This document shows positions 53,544-60,674 of a stretch of 64,000 nucleotides of DNA, piece after piece. The position numbers were made by a program, and so were the translations under genes. Location: assembly GCA_014801075.1 (NCBI GenBank), contig JAAVEW010000008.1:51421-115420 (forward strand), in the 5' to 3' direction. Under the pieces are notes generated by a model, which ran no database searches, was not told the origin of the DNA, and worked only from the letters and a program-made list of their open reading frames with translations. Origin of the DNA: Barnesiella sp. Its GTDB lineage: Bacteria > Bacteroidota > Bacteroidia > Bacteroidales > Muribaculaceae. Every line of letters starts with the position of its first letter. Positions within the stretch are counted from its first letter, which is position 1.

Positions 53544-53588
53544 ACTATCGGCCACCGGTAAACTTAAAACGAAAAGAATTACTCTCAG

Positions 53589-54518
53589 ATGCAACAACCT
53601 GTAATAGAGCCGGTAGATACCACGCTCATAGAGAACGAGCTGACAGAGGATAAATATCTGCGTGCAACCAACAAGGGTGGCAACGACATATATATCGTCG
53701 ACGCTTTCAACGCCCCCAACACGATGCGTGAGATAGGACGTCTGCGCGAGATAGCATTCCGTGCGGCCGGCGGCGGCACGGGCAAGGACTGCGACATTGA
53801 CAGTTACGACACCATGACGCCTCCCTGCAGGCAACTTATCGTGTGGAACCCCGAGCACAGGCTCATACTTGGCGGCTACCGCTTCATCCTCGGCGAGGAT
53901 GTGAAGATAGAGAGCGACGGCTCGCCCCGAATCGCTACGGCCCACATGTTTGACTTCTCCGACAACTTCGTGCGCAACTATCTGCCGTCGACCGTGGAGT
54001 TGGGCCGTTCGTTCGTGCGTCTGGAGTATCAGTCGACACGTGCCGGCGCTAAAGCCATCTATGCCCTCGACAACCTTTGGGACGGCCTCGGCGCGCTGAC
54101 CGTGAAATATCCGCAAATCAAATATCTCTTCGGCAAGGTGACGATGTATCCCAGCTACTCGGAGCATTGCCGCAACCTTATACTCCACTTCCTCCACAAG
54201 CATTTCCCCGACAACGACAACCTCGTGACGCCGCGCAATCCGCTCGTCACCGGGGCCGACGACGAGGCTATTGCCAAGATATTCAGCGGCGAAAACTTCA
54301 AGGAGGATTACCGCATACTCAACTCCGAGGTGCGTCAGTGGGGCTACAACATACCGCCGCTGGTCAATGCCTACATGGGCCTGTCGCCCACGATGCGTAT
54401 CTTCGGCACCGCCATCAACGATGAGTTCGGCGACGTGGAGGAGACCGGCATTTTCCTCGTTATCGACGAGATATTCGAGGAGAAGAAGCAACGCCACATT
54501 TCCACCTACAAGGCCTGA
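53589..54518 (+). CDS. glsB: GNAT N-acyltransferase, likely glycine-lipid enzyme GlsB
   Basis: 309 residues of the hemolysin/OlsB-like acyl-ACP acyltransferase group. Typical blocks are MREIGRLREIAFRAAGGGTG, DSYDTMTPPCRQLIVWNPEH, RLILGGYRFILGEDV, and ELGRSFVRLEYQSTRAGAKA with the middle Arg/Glu residues. It would N-acylate glycine (or a similar amino acid) with a 3-hydroxy fatty acid. It lies 45 bp after the O-acyltransferase and ends in a TGATG overlap with the Wzi gene. Confidence 0.75.
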   Translation: MQQPVIEPVDTTLIENELTEDKYLRATNKGGNDIYIVDAFNAPNTMREIGRLREIAFRAAGGGTGKDCDIDSYDTMTPPCRQLIVWNPEHRLILGGYRFILGEDVKIESDGSPRIATAHMFDFSDNFVRNYLPSTVELGRSFVRLEYQSTRAGAKAIYALDNLWDGLGALTVKYPQIKYLFGKVTMYPSYSEHCRNLILHFLHKHFPDNDNLVTPRNPLVTGADDEAIAKIFSGENFKEDYRILNSEVRQWGYNIPPLVNAYMGLSPTMRIFGTAINDEFGDVEETGIFLVIDEIFEEKKQRHISTYKA

Positions 54519-56065
54519 TGCGCATGAAAACGACACTCAACCTGCTGCGCCGCGCGTTGCCGCTCTCAGCTCTGCTGCTTGCGGCACAGTCATCACCGGC
54601 TCAGGAGACAATCGACTGGGAGGCCGAAGCGATATTCAATGCCGGCTCAGGCAGCTTCGCCCCCTACTACGTGGCCTCCAACCGCCACGGCATACTGACT
54701 CAGAAAGCCGACGCGCTGCTCGACCTCACGGCATCGCGCAGCCTTGACCTCGGCAGTCGTTTCAGCTACGGCTACGGCGCCGAAGTGCTCGGCGGCTACT
54801 CGGCGCGCACCGATTATATGCGCTACAATCCCGCTACCGAAGCGTTCTTCACCCACGGCGAAGGTCCTGCGGCCATCAGTCTGCAGCAGCTCTACGGCGA
54901 GGTGAAATACCGCGGTGTGTTTCTCACCGTCGGCATGAAGGAACGGGAGTCGGCGCTGCTTAATTTCAGTCTGTCGTCGGGCGACATCGTGGAGAGCGGG
55001 AATGCCCGTCCCGTGCCCGAAGTGAGAGTGGGTTTCGTTGATTTTCAGGACATACCGTTTACCAACGGCTGGGTGCAGATACAGGGCGAAATCGGTTACG
55101 GCAAGTTTGCCGACAACGATTGGCTCAAATCCCATTACAATTATTACGACTGGCACATGAACCTCGGCGCGCTCTACACCTATAAGCGCTGCTATTTCCG
55201 CACCAACCCCGTGCAACCGCTGTCGGTGACGGTGGGTATGCAGGCTGCGGGCGAGTTCGGGGGCACGACCTATGTCTATGCCGGCGGTAAGGAGATAAAG
55301 CAGTACAAGGGGCGCACGTCGCTCAAGGATTTCTTCAACATGCTGTTGCCGCGCCAGCAGTCGGGCAACAGTTACTACGATGGTAACTCGCTCGGCTCGT
55401 GGGATATAATGGCCCGCTACCGCTTCAATGACGGCACTCAGCTCAAAGCCTACCTGCAGAAACCGTGGGAGGATGGTTCGGGCATAGGCTGGATGAACGG
55501 TTTTGACGGCCTATGGGGCGTGGAGTACACCGCGCCGGCCGCCGATGCCATTGTCAACGGTGCCGTGGCCGAGTATATCGACTTCACCAATCAGTCAGGA
55601 CCGATACACTGGTCGCCCGGCGATTCACCCGGCACCACTATCACCTCCAATGCCACCGGAGCCGATGCCTACTACAACAACTTCCAGTATAACTCATATA
55701 TGAACTACGGCATGTCGCTCGGCACGCCGTTCCTCCCCGCACCCATCTACAATAAGGATGGTTACCCGGCTTATATCGACAGCTGCGTGCGCGGTTTCCA
55801 CCTCGGGCTGACGGGCCGCGTGGCCGGTGTCGACTACCGTGTGCTCGGCGGTTACCGCAAGGGGTGGGGCGACGGCAAAGCACCGACAGCAGTGTCGCGT
55901 CACGACACGTCGATGATGGTGGAAGGCGCGTATGCCGTGCCGCAGGTCAGCGGTTTGCGGCTGAAAGCACAGCTCGCTTTTGACTCCGGCGATATGTTCG
56001 GCAACAATTTCGGCGCATGCGTGACGATAGCCTACCGCGGCGCATTTAACTTTGGCAAACGATGA
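54518..56065 (+). CDS. Capsule assembly Wzi-like outer-membrane protein
   Basis: 515 residues. A signal peptide (about 1-28, ALLLAAQSSPAQE) is followed by a beta-barrel with many aromatic strands (YVASNRHGILTQ, SLQQLYGEVKYRGVFLTVGM, NGWVQIQGEIGYGKFADN, FHLGLTGRVAGVDYRVLGGY) ending in VTIAYRGAFNFGKR. The match is to the capsule assembly Wzi family, whose founding member anchors capsule to the cell surface. Here it sits among lipid and nonulosonate-type genes, so a glycan-anchoring role is plausible. The ATG overlaps the stop of glsB by one base. Confidence 0.85.
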   Translation: MRMKTTLNLLRRALPLSALLLAAQSSPAQETIDWEAEAIFNAGSGSFAPYYVASNRHGILTQKADALLDLTASRSLDLGSRFSYGYGAEVLGGYSARTDYMRYNPATEAFFTHGEGPAAISLQQLYGEVKYRGVFLTVGMKERESALLNFSLSSGDIVESGNARPVPEVRVGFVDFQDIPFTNGWVQIQGEIGYGKFADNDWLKSHYNYYDWHMNLGALYTYKRCYFRTNPVQPLSVTVGMQAAGEFGGTTYVYAGGKEIKQYKGRTSLKDFFNMLLPRQQSGNSYYDGNSLGSWDIMARYRFNDGTQLKAYLQKPWEDGSGIGWMNGFDGLWGVEYTAPAADAIVNGAVAEYIDFTNQSGPIHWSPGDSPGTTITSNATGADAYYNNFQYNSYMNYGMSLGTPFLPAPIYNKDGYPAYIDSCVRGFHLGLTGRVAGVDYRVLGGYRKGWGDGKAPTAVSRHDTSMMVEGAYAVPQVSGLRLKAQLAFDSGDMFGNNFGACVTIAYRGAFNFGKR

Positions 56066-56079
56066 AATAACTTTGGCTC

Positions 56080-56547
56080 ATGATGAAGGCAACAAGATAT
56101 TTCCGGTTTCTTATACTGCTCGTGGCGGTGATGACGGCAACGGTGTCGTGTACGCAGAACAACGGCGATATAGGCGACTGGTTCGGCGAGTGGAAACTCG
56201 CTTCAATCGAGATAGACGGCGAAGAGGATGAGGCCTACACAGGCAACGTGCTCTGGCGCTTTCAGAACAATATCGTGGAGATGGTGGTGGTCAACCCCGT
56301 AGGCCACTCCCACGATGAGCATTACGGCACCTGGAGCAGCGACGACAAGGAGCTGACACTCAACTTCACGCACTCCGACAATCTCAATGCCGCGGGAACG
56401 GGCAAGTATGCCCCGCCGGCGCAGACCTATCTCCCCTCGGATATAGTCTCCCTCAAGGTGTTGAAGCTTTCCTCGCGCGAAATACTGCTCGAATATCGCC
56501 CCGACCCGGGGAAGTCAATAATATATACTCTCCGCAAACGGGGGTAA
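56080..56547 (+). CDS. Lipocalin-like lipoprotein
   Basis: 155 residues. A hydrophobic leader ends in ATVSCTQNNGD, a relaxed lipoprotein site. The mature part begins DWFGEWKLASIEIDGE, then LWRFQNNIVEMVVVNP and YGTWSSDDKELTLNF, the pattern of the small lipocalin-like (DUF4488/5004-type) Bacteroidetes lipoproteins. It might bind a lipid or hydrophobic ligand at the membrane. Located 14 bp after the Wzi gene within the operon. Confidence 0.75.
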   Translation: MMKATRYFRFLILLVAVMTATVSCTQNNGDIGDWFGEWKLASIEIDGEEDEAYTGNVLWRFQNNIVEMVVVNPVGHSHDEHYGTWSSDDKELTLNFTHSDNLNAAGTGKYAPPAQTYLPSDIVSLKVLKLSSREILLEYRPDPGKSIIYTLRKRG

Positions 56548-56566
56548 CATATAAAACTCATGCATC

Positions 56567-57559
56567 ATGTCAGATATAACGGATAAAAAAGTTCTCGTCA
56601 CCGGCGCCGACGGTTTCATCGGCTCGCATCTCACGCAGGCGCTCCTTGCCAGGGGTTGCAAAGTGCGTGCGCTCTGCCAGTACAATTCATTTAACTCGTG
56701 GGGCTGGCTCGACAATGTGCGCCACGAAAATCTTGAAATCGTGACCGGCGACGTGCGCGACGCTGCGTTCTGCCGACTCATCACCCGCGACATTGACACC
56801 GTGTTTCATCTCGCGGCCCTTATCGCCATACCTTACAGCTACGTGGCGCCGCAGAGCTACGTCGACACCAACGTGTCGGGCACGCTCAATATATGCCAGG
56901 GCGCGATGGACAACGGTTGCCGCCGCGTAATCGTGACCTCAACCTCCGAGGTGTACGGCACGGCTCAGTATGTACCCATTGACGAGAAACATCCCCGACA
57001 GCCGCAGTCGCCCTACTCGGCAACGAAAATCGGTGCCGACGCGCTGGCATTGAGCTACTATAACGCATTCAATCTGCCGGTTGTGCTCGCGCGCCCGTTC
57101 AACACCTACGGTCCGCGTCAGAGCGCCCGTGCCATCATTCCTACCATCATATCGCAGATAGCCGACGGCAAGCGTGAGATAAAGGTGGGCGACCTGCGCC
57201 CCACGCGCGACTTCAATTTCGTCGAGGACACCTGCCGCGGCTTCATTGCCCTGGCCGAGACCGACGGTATAGAAGGGCAGGATTTCAACATCGCTACCGG
57301 CACGGAGATTTCGATGGGCGATACCTTCAAACTGATTGCAAGCCTGATGAATGCCGACGTGCATTTCGCTGTAGATGAGTCGCGTCTGCGTCCCGCCAAC
57401 TCCGAGGTGTTCCGCCTCTGCGGCGACAACAGCAAGATTACCGCCGCTACTGACTGGCGTCCGCAGGTGACTATCGAGGAGGGCCTCCGACGCACCATCG
57501 AGTGGTTCACCGACCCGGCCAATCTTGCCCGCTATAAAACTGACATTTACAACCGATAA
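56567..57559 (+). CDS. LegB-like NAD-dependent sugar-nucleotide 4,6-dehydratase
   Basis: 330 residues, extended SDR. VLVTGADGFIGSHLTQALL is the nucleotide loop. The YNSFNSWGWLD stretch (about 45-55) is a hallmark of LegB, the UDP-HexNAc 4,6-dehydratase of legionaminic acid synthesis. The catalytic YSATK (in QSPYSATKIGADALALSY) and TSTSEVYGTAQYVPI are intact. RPFNTYGPRQSARAIIPTII follows. It would make a 4-keto-6-deoxy sugar nucleotide in the cytoplasm. The usual next enzyme (LegC aminotransferase) is not adjacent. Confidence 0.82.
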   Translation: MSDITDKKVLVTGADGFIGSHLTQALLARGCKVRALCQYNSFNSWGWLDNVRHENLEIVTGDVRDAAFCRLITRDIDTVFHLAALIAIPYSYVAPQSYVDTNVSGTLNICQGAMDNGCRRVIVTSTSEVYGTAQYVPIDEKHPRQPQSPYSATKIGADALALSYYNAFNLPVVLARPFNTYGPRQSARAIIPTIISQIADGKREIKVGDLRPTRDFNFVEDTCRGFIALAETDGIEGQDFNIATGTEISMGDTFKLIASLMNADVHFAVDESRLRPANSEVFRLCGDNSKITAATDWRPQVTIEEGLRRTIEWFTDPANLARYKTDIYNR

Positions 57560-57564
57560 CAGCT

Positions 57565-58536
57565 ATGGCCCGACCTCTCAACATATTGATGCTCGGCGGT
57601 GCCAAGCGCGTCAGCATGGCCCGTCACTTCATATCGACCGCTGCCGCTATGGGTTTCGACGCGCGTATCTACAGCTTTGAACTCAATGCCGATGTCCCTG
57701 TTGCCGCTGTAGGCGAGGTGATTATAGGCGGACGCTGGAGCGACCCCGACATTCTCGCGCAGCTCGATGCGGCGTGCGTGGATAAGGGTATTGATATTGT
57801 GCTGCCATTTGTCGACGGCGCAGTGGAGATTGCAGCCCGTTACGGCATGGAGCCGGGGCACGCGTGGTCGCCGGTATCGGCGCCAGAGGTGTGCAGCACT
57901 ATGTTTGACAAGGTGGTGGCCGATAGGGTGTTGCGCGCTGCCGGTGTGCCGTTGCCCCGCATTGTTGAGGAGGGTGAACCGAAGTTTTTCCCCGTCATTG
58001 CCAAACCCCGCACAGGGTCGGCCTCGAAGGGTATTGTCGTGGTCGGTGATATTGACGAATGGCGTTCGCTCGGCCTTGACGCAGAGCGATATATCGTGCA
58101 GGAATATATAAAGAATCGCCACGAGTACACGCTCGACTGCTACATTGACCGCCGGGGCAACGTCGTTGCCATTTCGCCCCGCGAGCGCATCGAGGTGGTG
58201 GGCGGCGAAGTGAGCCGCACGATCACTGTCAGCCTGCCCGAGGGGGTGGAGATAGCCCGCAAGGCTATAGAGGGCGCAGGGTTGCGCGGTGCTGTCACCG
58301 TGCAGCTTATCGAGGATGTCGATACCGGACGCCTCATGCTCATGGAAATCAATCCCCGACTTGGCGGAGGCGCCGTGTGTTCACTCTACGCCGGGGTCAA
58401 TCTCCCCGCTATGATTATCAACGACTGGCTCGGTAAGGATGTGGAGCCGGTTGAGGCGGCGGCTGGCGTCAACATGACGCGCTACATGCAGGAGGTGGTG
58501 TTTGCCCCCGACAACAGTGTGATGACTTTAAAGTGA
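57565..58536 (+). CDS. ATP-grasp domain enzyme
   Basis: 323 residues. The N-terminal Rossmann-like half (LNILMLGGAKRVSMARHFIS) is followed by an ATP-grasp fold of the carbamoyl-phosphate-synthase type: FFPVIAKPRTGSASKGIVVV (glycine-rich loop and Lys), RYIVQEYIKNRHEYTLDCYI, and LMLMEINPRLGGGAVCSLYA with the Mg-binding E.NPR motif. It would ligate a carboxylate to an amine or similar group using ATP. It lies between LegB-like and NeuB-like genes, 5 and 31 bp from them, so it probably acts in the same sugar pathway. The substrate is not known. Confidence 0.85.
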   Translation: MARPLNILMLGGAKRVSMARHFISTAAAMGFDARIYSFELNADVPVAAVGEVIIGGRWSDPDILAQLDAACVDKGIDIVLPFVDGAVEIAARYGMEPGHAWSPVSAPEVCSTMFDKVVADRVLRAAGVPLPRIVEEGEPKFFPVIAKPRTGSASKGIVVVGDIDEWRSLGLDAERYIVQEYIKNRHEYTLDCYIDRRGNVVAISPRERIEVVGGEVSRTITVSLPEGVEIARKAIEGAGLRGAVTVQLIEDVDTGRLMLMEINPRLGGGAVCSLYAGVNLPAMIINDWLGKDVEPVEAAAGVNMTRYMQEVVFAPDNSVMTLK

Positions 58537-58567
58537 ATATTATCAGAATTTTATACAATAGATACAG

Positions 58568-59578
58568 ATGGATTTGACTCGTACGCTCATAATAGCCGAG
58601 GCGGGAGTGAACCACAACGGTTCGTTTGACCTCGCCGTGGAAATGATTGATGTGGCCGCACGTGCCGGCGCTGACTATGTGAAGTTTCAGACTGCCATTC
58701 CCGAGGAGGTGATTTCATGCTATGCGCCCAAGGCGGAGTATCAGAAAGAGACGACCGGAACGGCTGAAAGTCAGCTCGAAATGTGCCGCCGTATCCATCT
58801 GCCGTTGAGCGATTACGAGCGCCTCGAACGCATATGCCGCGAAAAGGGTATCGGCTTTATGAGTACGCCGTTCGACCTGCCGTCGATTGACTGTCTGGCG
58901 GCTCTCGATATGGATTACTGGAAGATACCTTCGGGCGAAATCACTAATCTGCCGTACTTGCGCAAGGTGGCTGCTTCGGGTCGTCGTATAATATTGTCGA
59001 CCGGCATGTCGCAGCTCGATGAGGTGGCCGTGGCGGTGGATATCCTTTGCCGCGGAGGTGTGAAGCGTGACGACATAGCGCTGCTTCACTGCACCACGCA
59101 GTATCCTACGCCCTACGATGCTGTGAACCTGCGTGCTATGGACGCTTTGCGCGGTCTCAATGTCGGTGCGGTGGGCTACAGCGACCATACGCTCGGCATC
59201 GAGGTGCCGGTGGCTGCCGTGGCTATGGGTGCGCAAATTATCGAGAAGCATTTCACGCTTGACCGTGAGATGGAGGGCCCCGATCACCGTGCTTCGCTCG
59301 ACCCCGAAGGGTTGGCGGCAATGGTTTCGTCGATACGTCACATCGAGCAATCGCTGGGCAACGGTGTGAAGGAAGTGGCTGAGGCCGAACGCTCCAACAT
59401 ATTGATAGCCCGCAAAAGCATCGTGGCCCGTCGCGCGATAGCAGCCGGCGAAATCTTCACCGAGGACAACCTGACAGTAAAACGCCCTGCCGACGGCATC
59501 TCCCCCATGCTCTGGGACACCGTAATAGGCCGTCCCGCCCCCAAATCCTTCCTCCCCGACCAACCCATCGAATTGTAA
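58568..59578 (+). CDS. neuB: NeuB-family nonulosonate synthase
   Basis: 336 residues. IIAEAGVNHNGSFDLAVEMI and GADYVKFQTAIPEEVISCYA open the TIM barrel, followed by GFMSTPFDLPSIDCLAALDM, YWKIPSGEITNLPYLRKV, LLHCTTQYPTPYDAVNLRAM and YSDHTLGIEVPVAAVAMGA, with IIEKHFTLDREMEGPDH. The C-terminal SAF/antifreeze-like domain (ARKSIVARRAIAAGEIFTED) is complete. It condenses phosphoenolpyruvate with an amino sugar to make a sialic-acid-like nonulosonate. Which sugar cannot be told; the LegB neighbour points to a legionaminate-type compound. No CMP-sugar synthetase is nearby. Confidence 0.9.
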   Translation: MDLTRTLIIAEAGVNHNGSFDLAVEMIDVAARAGADYVKFQTAIPEEVISCYAPKAEYQKETTGTAESQLEMCRRIHLPLSDYERLERICREKGIGFMSTPFDLPSIDCLAALDMDYWKIPSGEITNLPYLRKVAASGRRIILSTGMSQLDEVAVAVDILCRGGVKRDDIALLHCTTQYPTPYDAVNLRAMDALRGLNVGAVGYSDHTLGIEVPVAAVAMGAQIIEKHFTLDREMEGPDHRASLDPEGLAAMVSSIRHIEQSLGNGVKEVAEAERSNILIARKSIVARRAIAAGEIFTEDNLTVKRPADGISPMLWDTVIGRPAPKSFLPDQPIEL

Positions 59579-59599
59579 ATCATAGTAAAAGTTTGTGTT

Positions 59600-60184
59600 A
59601 TGTTGGGTGATTTTATTCTTTGCTCACTTGCTGGGTTGGGGGTCATCTTTATTCTTGTAGGTATATATGCTTTTATAGAGGCTTCAAAAGTTTCTAAAAA
59701 GAAATCAAATGATGTGGTAACTATTGATGTTAGTTACGACGATAAGACTCGAGATGCTTTAGCTTCTTTGAACTCGACTACCCCGACTGTGGTAGAGGAT
59801 GATAGTTTTGAGAATGATGAACTGGTCATGACGTTGCTTAAATTTGATGATGACCGGTTGATAGAGATTATTGAAAACTCGCTACTATATCGCGATGAAT
59901 GTCGGGATAAGGCAAGAAAGATTTTGGCACGCCGAACATCGTGGGAGAAGATAAAGGAATATACCGATACGGATTTGATGCGGATTATTACGACTGACAA
60001 AGATCTGTATGACGACAGTATGAAAGGGGCTGCGTCAATGGAACTATACAACCGTCACAGTCCGCTCCTCTTTAAGGAAATCCGCTCAATGTCCTACTCC
60101 ACAATAACGGATATTGCAGACGGCAAACTAAAGACTCCCGAAGGCATCCGCCTCGCAGCAAAACGCTACCTATCACAAAACTAA
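59600..60184 (+). CDS. Small membrane-anchored protein of unknown function
   Basis: 194 residues. One N-terminal membrane helix (about 5-27, LCSLAGLGVIFILVGIYAFI) is followed by a charged, helical cytoplasmic domain (ELVMTLLKFDDDRLIEIIEN, DECRDKARKILARRTSWEKI, YTDTDLMRIITTDKDLYD). I do not recognise it. Codon use is clearly more AT-rich than in the seven genes before it, which suggests separate origin. It is 21 bp after neuB and probably the last gene of the operon. Confidence 0.7.
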   Translation: MLGDFILCSLAGLGVIFILVGIYAFIEASKVSKKKSNDVVTIDVSYDDKTRDALASLNSTTPTVVEDDSFENDELVMTLLKFDDDRLIEIIENSLLYRDECRDKARKILARRTSWEKIKEYTDTDLMRIITTDKDLYDDSMKGAASMELYNRHSPLLFKEIRSMSYSTITDIADGKLKTPEGIRLAAKRYLSQN

Positions 60185-60265
60185 TCAGTCCTTCTTTGAA
60201 AATTATCGCTGCCTATCACAAGAGTATCTTACTGCAAAAGTAAAGTTACTGCGGATTGGTGGCAG

Positions 60266-60360
60266 TACGTGGTGGGGCCGTCCTCGGCCGCACTTAAGTT
60301 GCATTATCGTAGGATGTTACGTAGCTTCTTAAGCGCGGCCGGGGACGGCCCCGCCACGTA
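60266..60360. repeat. Extragenic palindrome family C
   Basis: Two 33-base arms (60266-60298 and 60328-60360; the second contains CGCGGCCGGGGACGGCCCCG) are reverse complements with three mismatches, all transitions; two of them give G-U pairs in plus-strand RNA. The loop is 29 bases. The sequence differs from families A and B. Confidence 0.85.
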
Positions 60361-60396
60361 GCGGACAATACCCTGTCCGACGTCTCTCCGCGCGTT

Positions 60397-60488
60397 TTCG
60401 GTAATTTGGCACGGTATTATTCGGTGATTTGGCATGAATCTATTCGGTAATTTGGCCGTGATTCGTTCGGTGATTTGGCACGGTTTGT
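60397..60488. repeat. 23-bp tandem array, four copies
   Basis: Units start at 60397, 60420, 60443 and 60466, all 23 bases long. The first 14 bases are TTCGGTAATTTGGC or TTCGGTGATTTGGC (A and G alternating); the last 9 vary. The fourth unit runs directly into palindrome A copy 3. Confidence 0.9.
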
Positions 60489-60603
60489 GTGGCGGGGGTC
60501 TCCTGACCCGCGCTTTGAGTGGGGGGTACGAGAGAGGGTGTGGAGGCTTATGGAGCGCGGGTCAGGAGACCCCCGCCACGAGGTAGAACCCCCGCCACGA
60601 GGT
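60489..60603. repeat. Extragenic palindrome family A, copy 3
   Basis: Arms 60489-60514 and 60554-60579 are identical to those of copies 1 and 2, with a 39-base loop. A partial third right arm (CCCCCGCCACGAGGT, 60589-60603) duplicates 60570-60584. Confidence 0.9.
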
Positions 60604-60674
60604 GAGACTGCTGTCACGAGGGGGCTACCTATGCCGTGAGGGTATTTTCCCTCCTCCCCCCCGTTACGAGGGGG

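Larger units (their letters stand above)
60185..60674. other. Repeat-rich intergenic region between convergent genes
   Basis: A 490 bp gap between the small membrane protein and the helicase. In order it has about 80 bases without features, palindrome family C (60266-60360), a four-copy 23-bp tandem array (60397-60488), palindrome family A copy 3 (60489-60579) and a decaying set of CACGAGG-containing pieces (to about 60670). No gene is seen. Confidence 0.8.

Noticed and set aside
53316..54536. 406-codon minus-strand frame opposite glsB
   Set aside because: Antisense to a well supported GNAT acyltransferase; His/Val/Gly-rich composition is typical of shadow frames.
60397..60488. Possible CRISPR array or plasmid-type iteron origin
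   Set aside because: The 23-base units are contiguous without spacers, and no cas, rep or parA gene is present.
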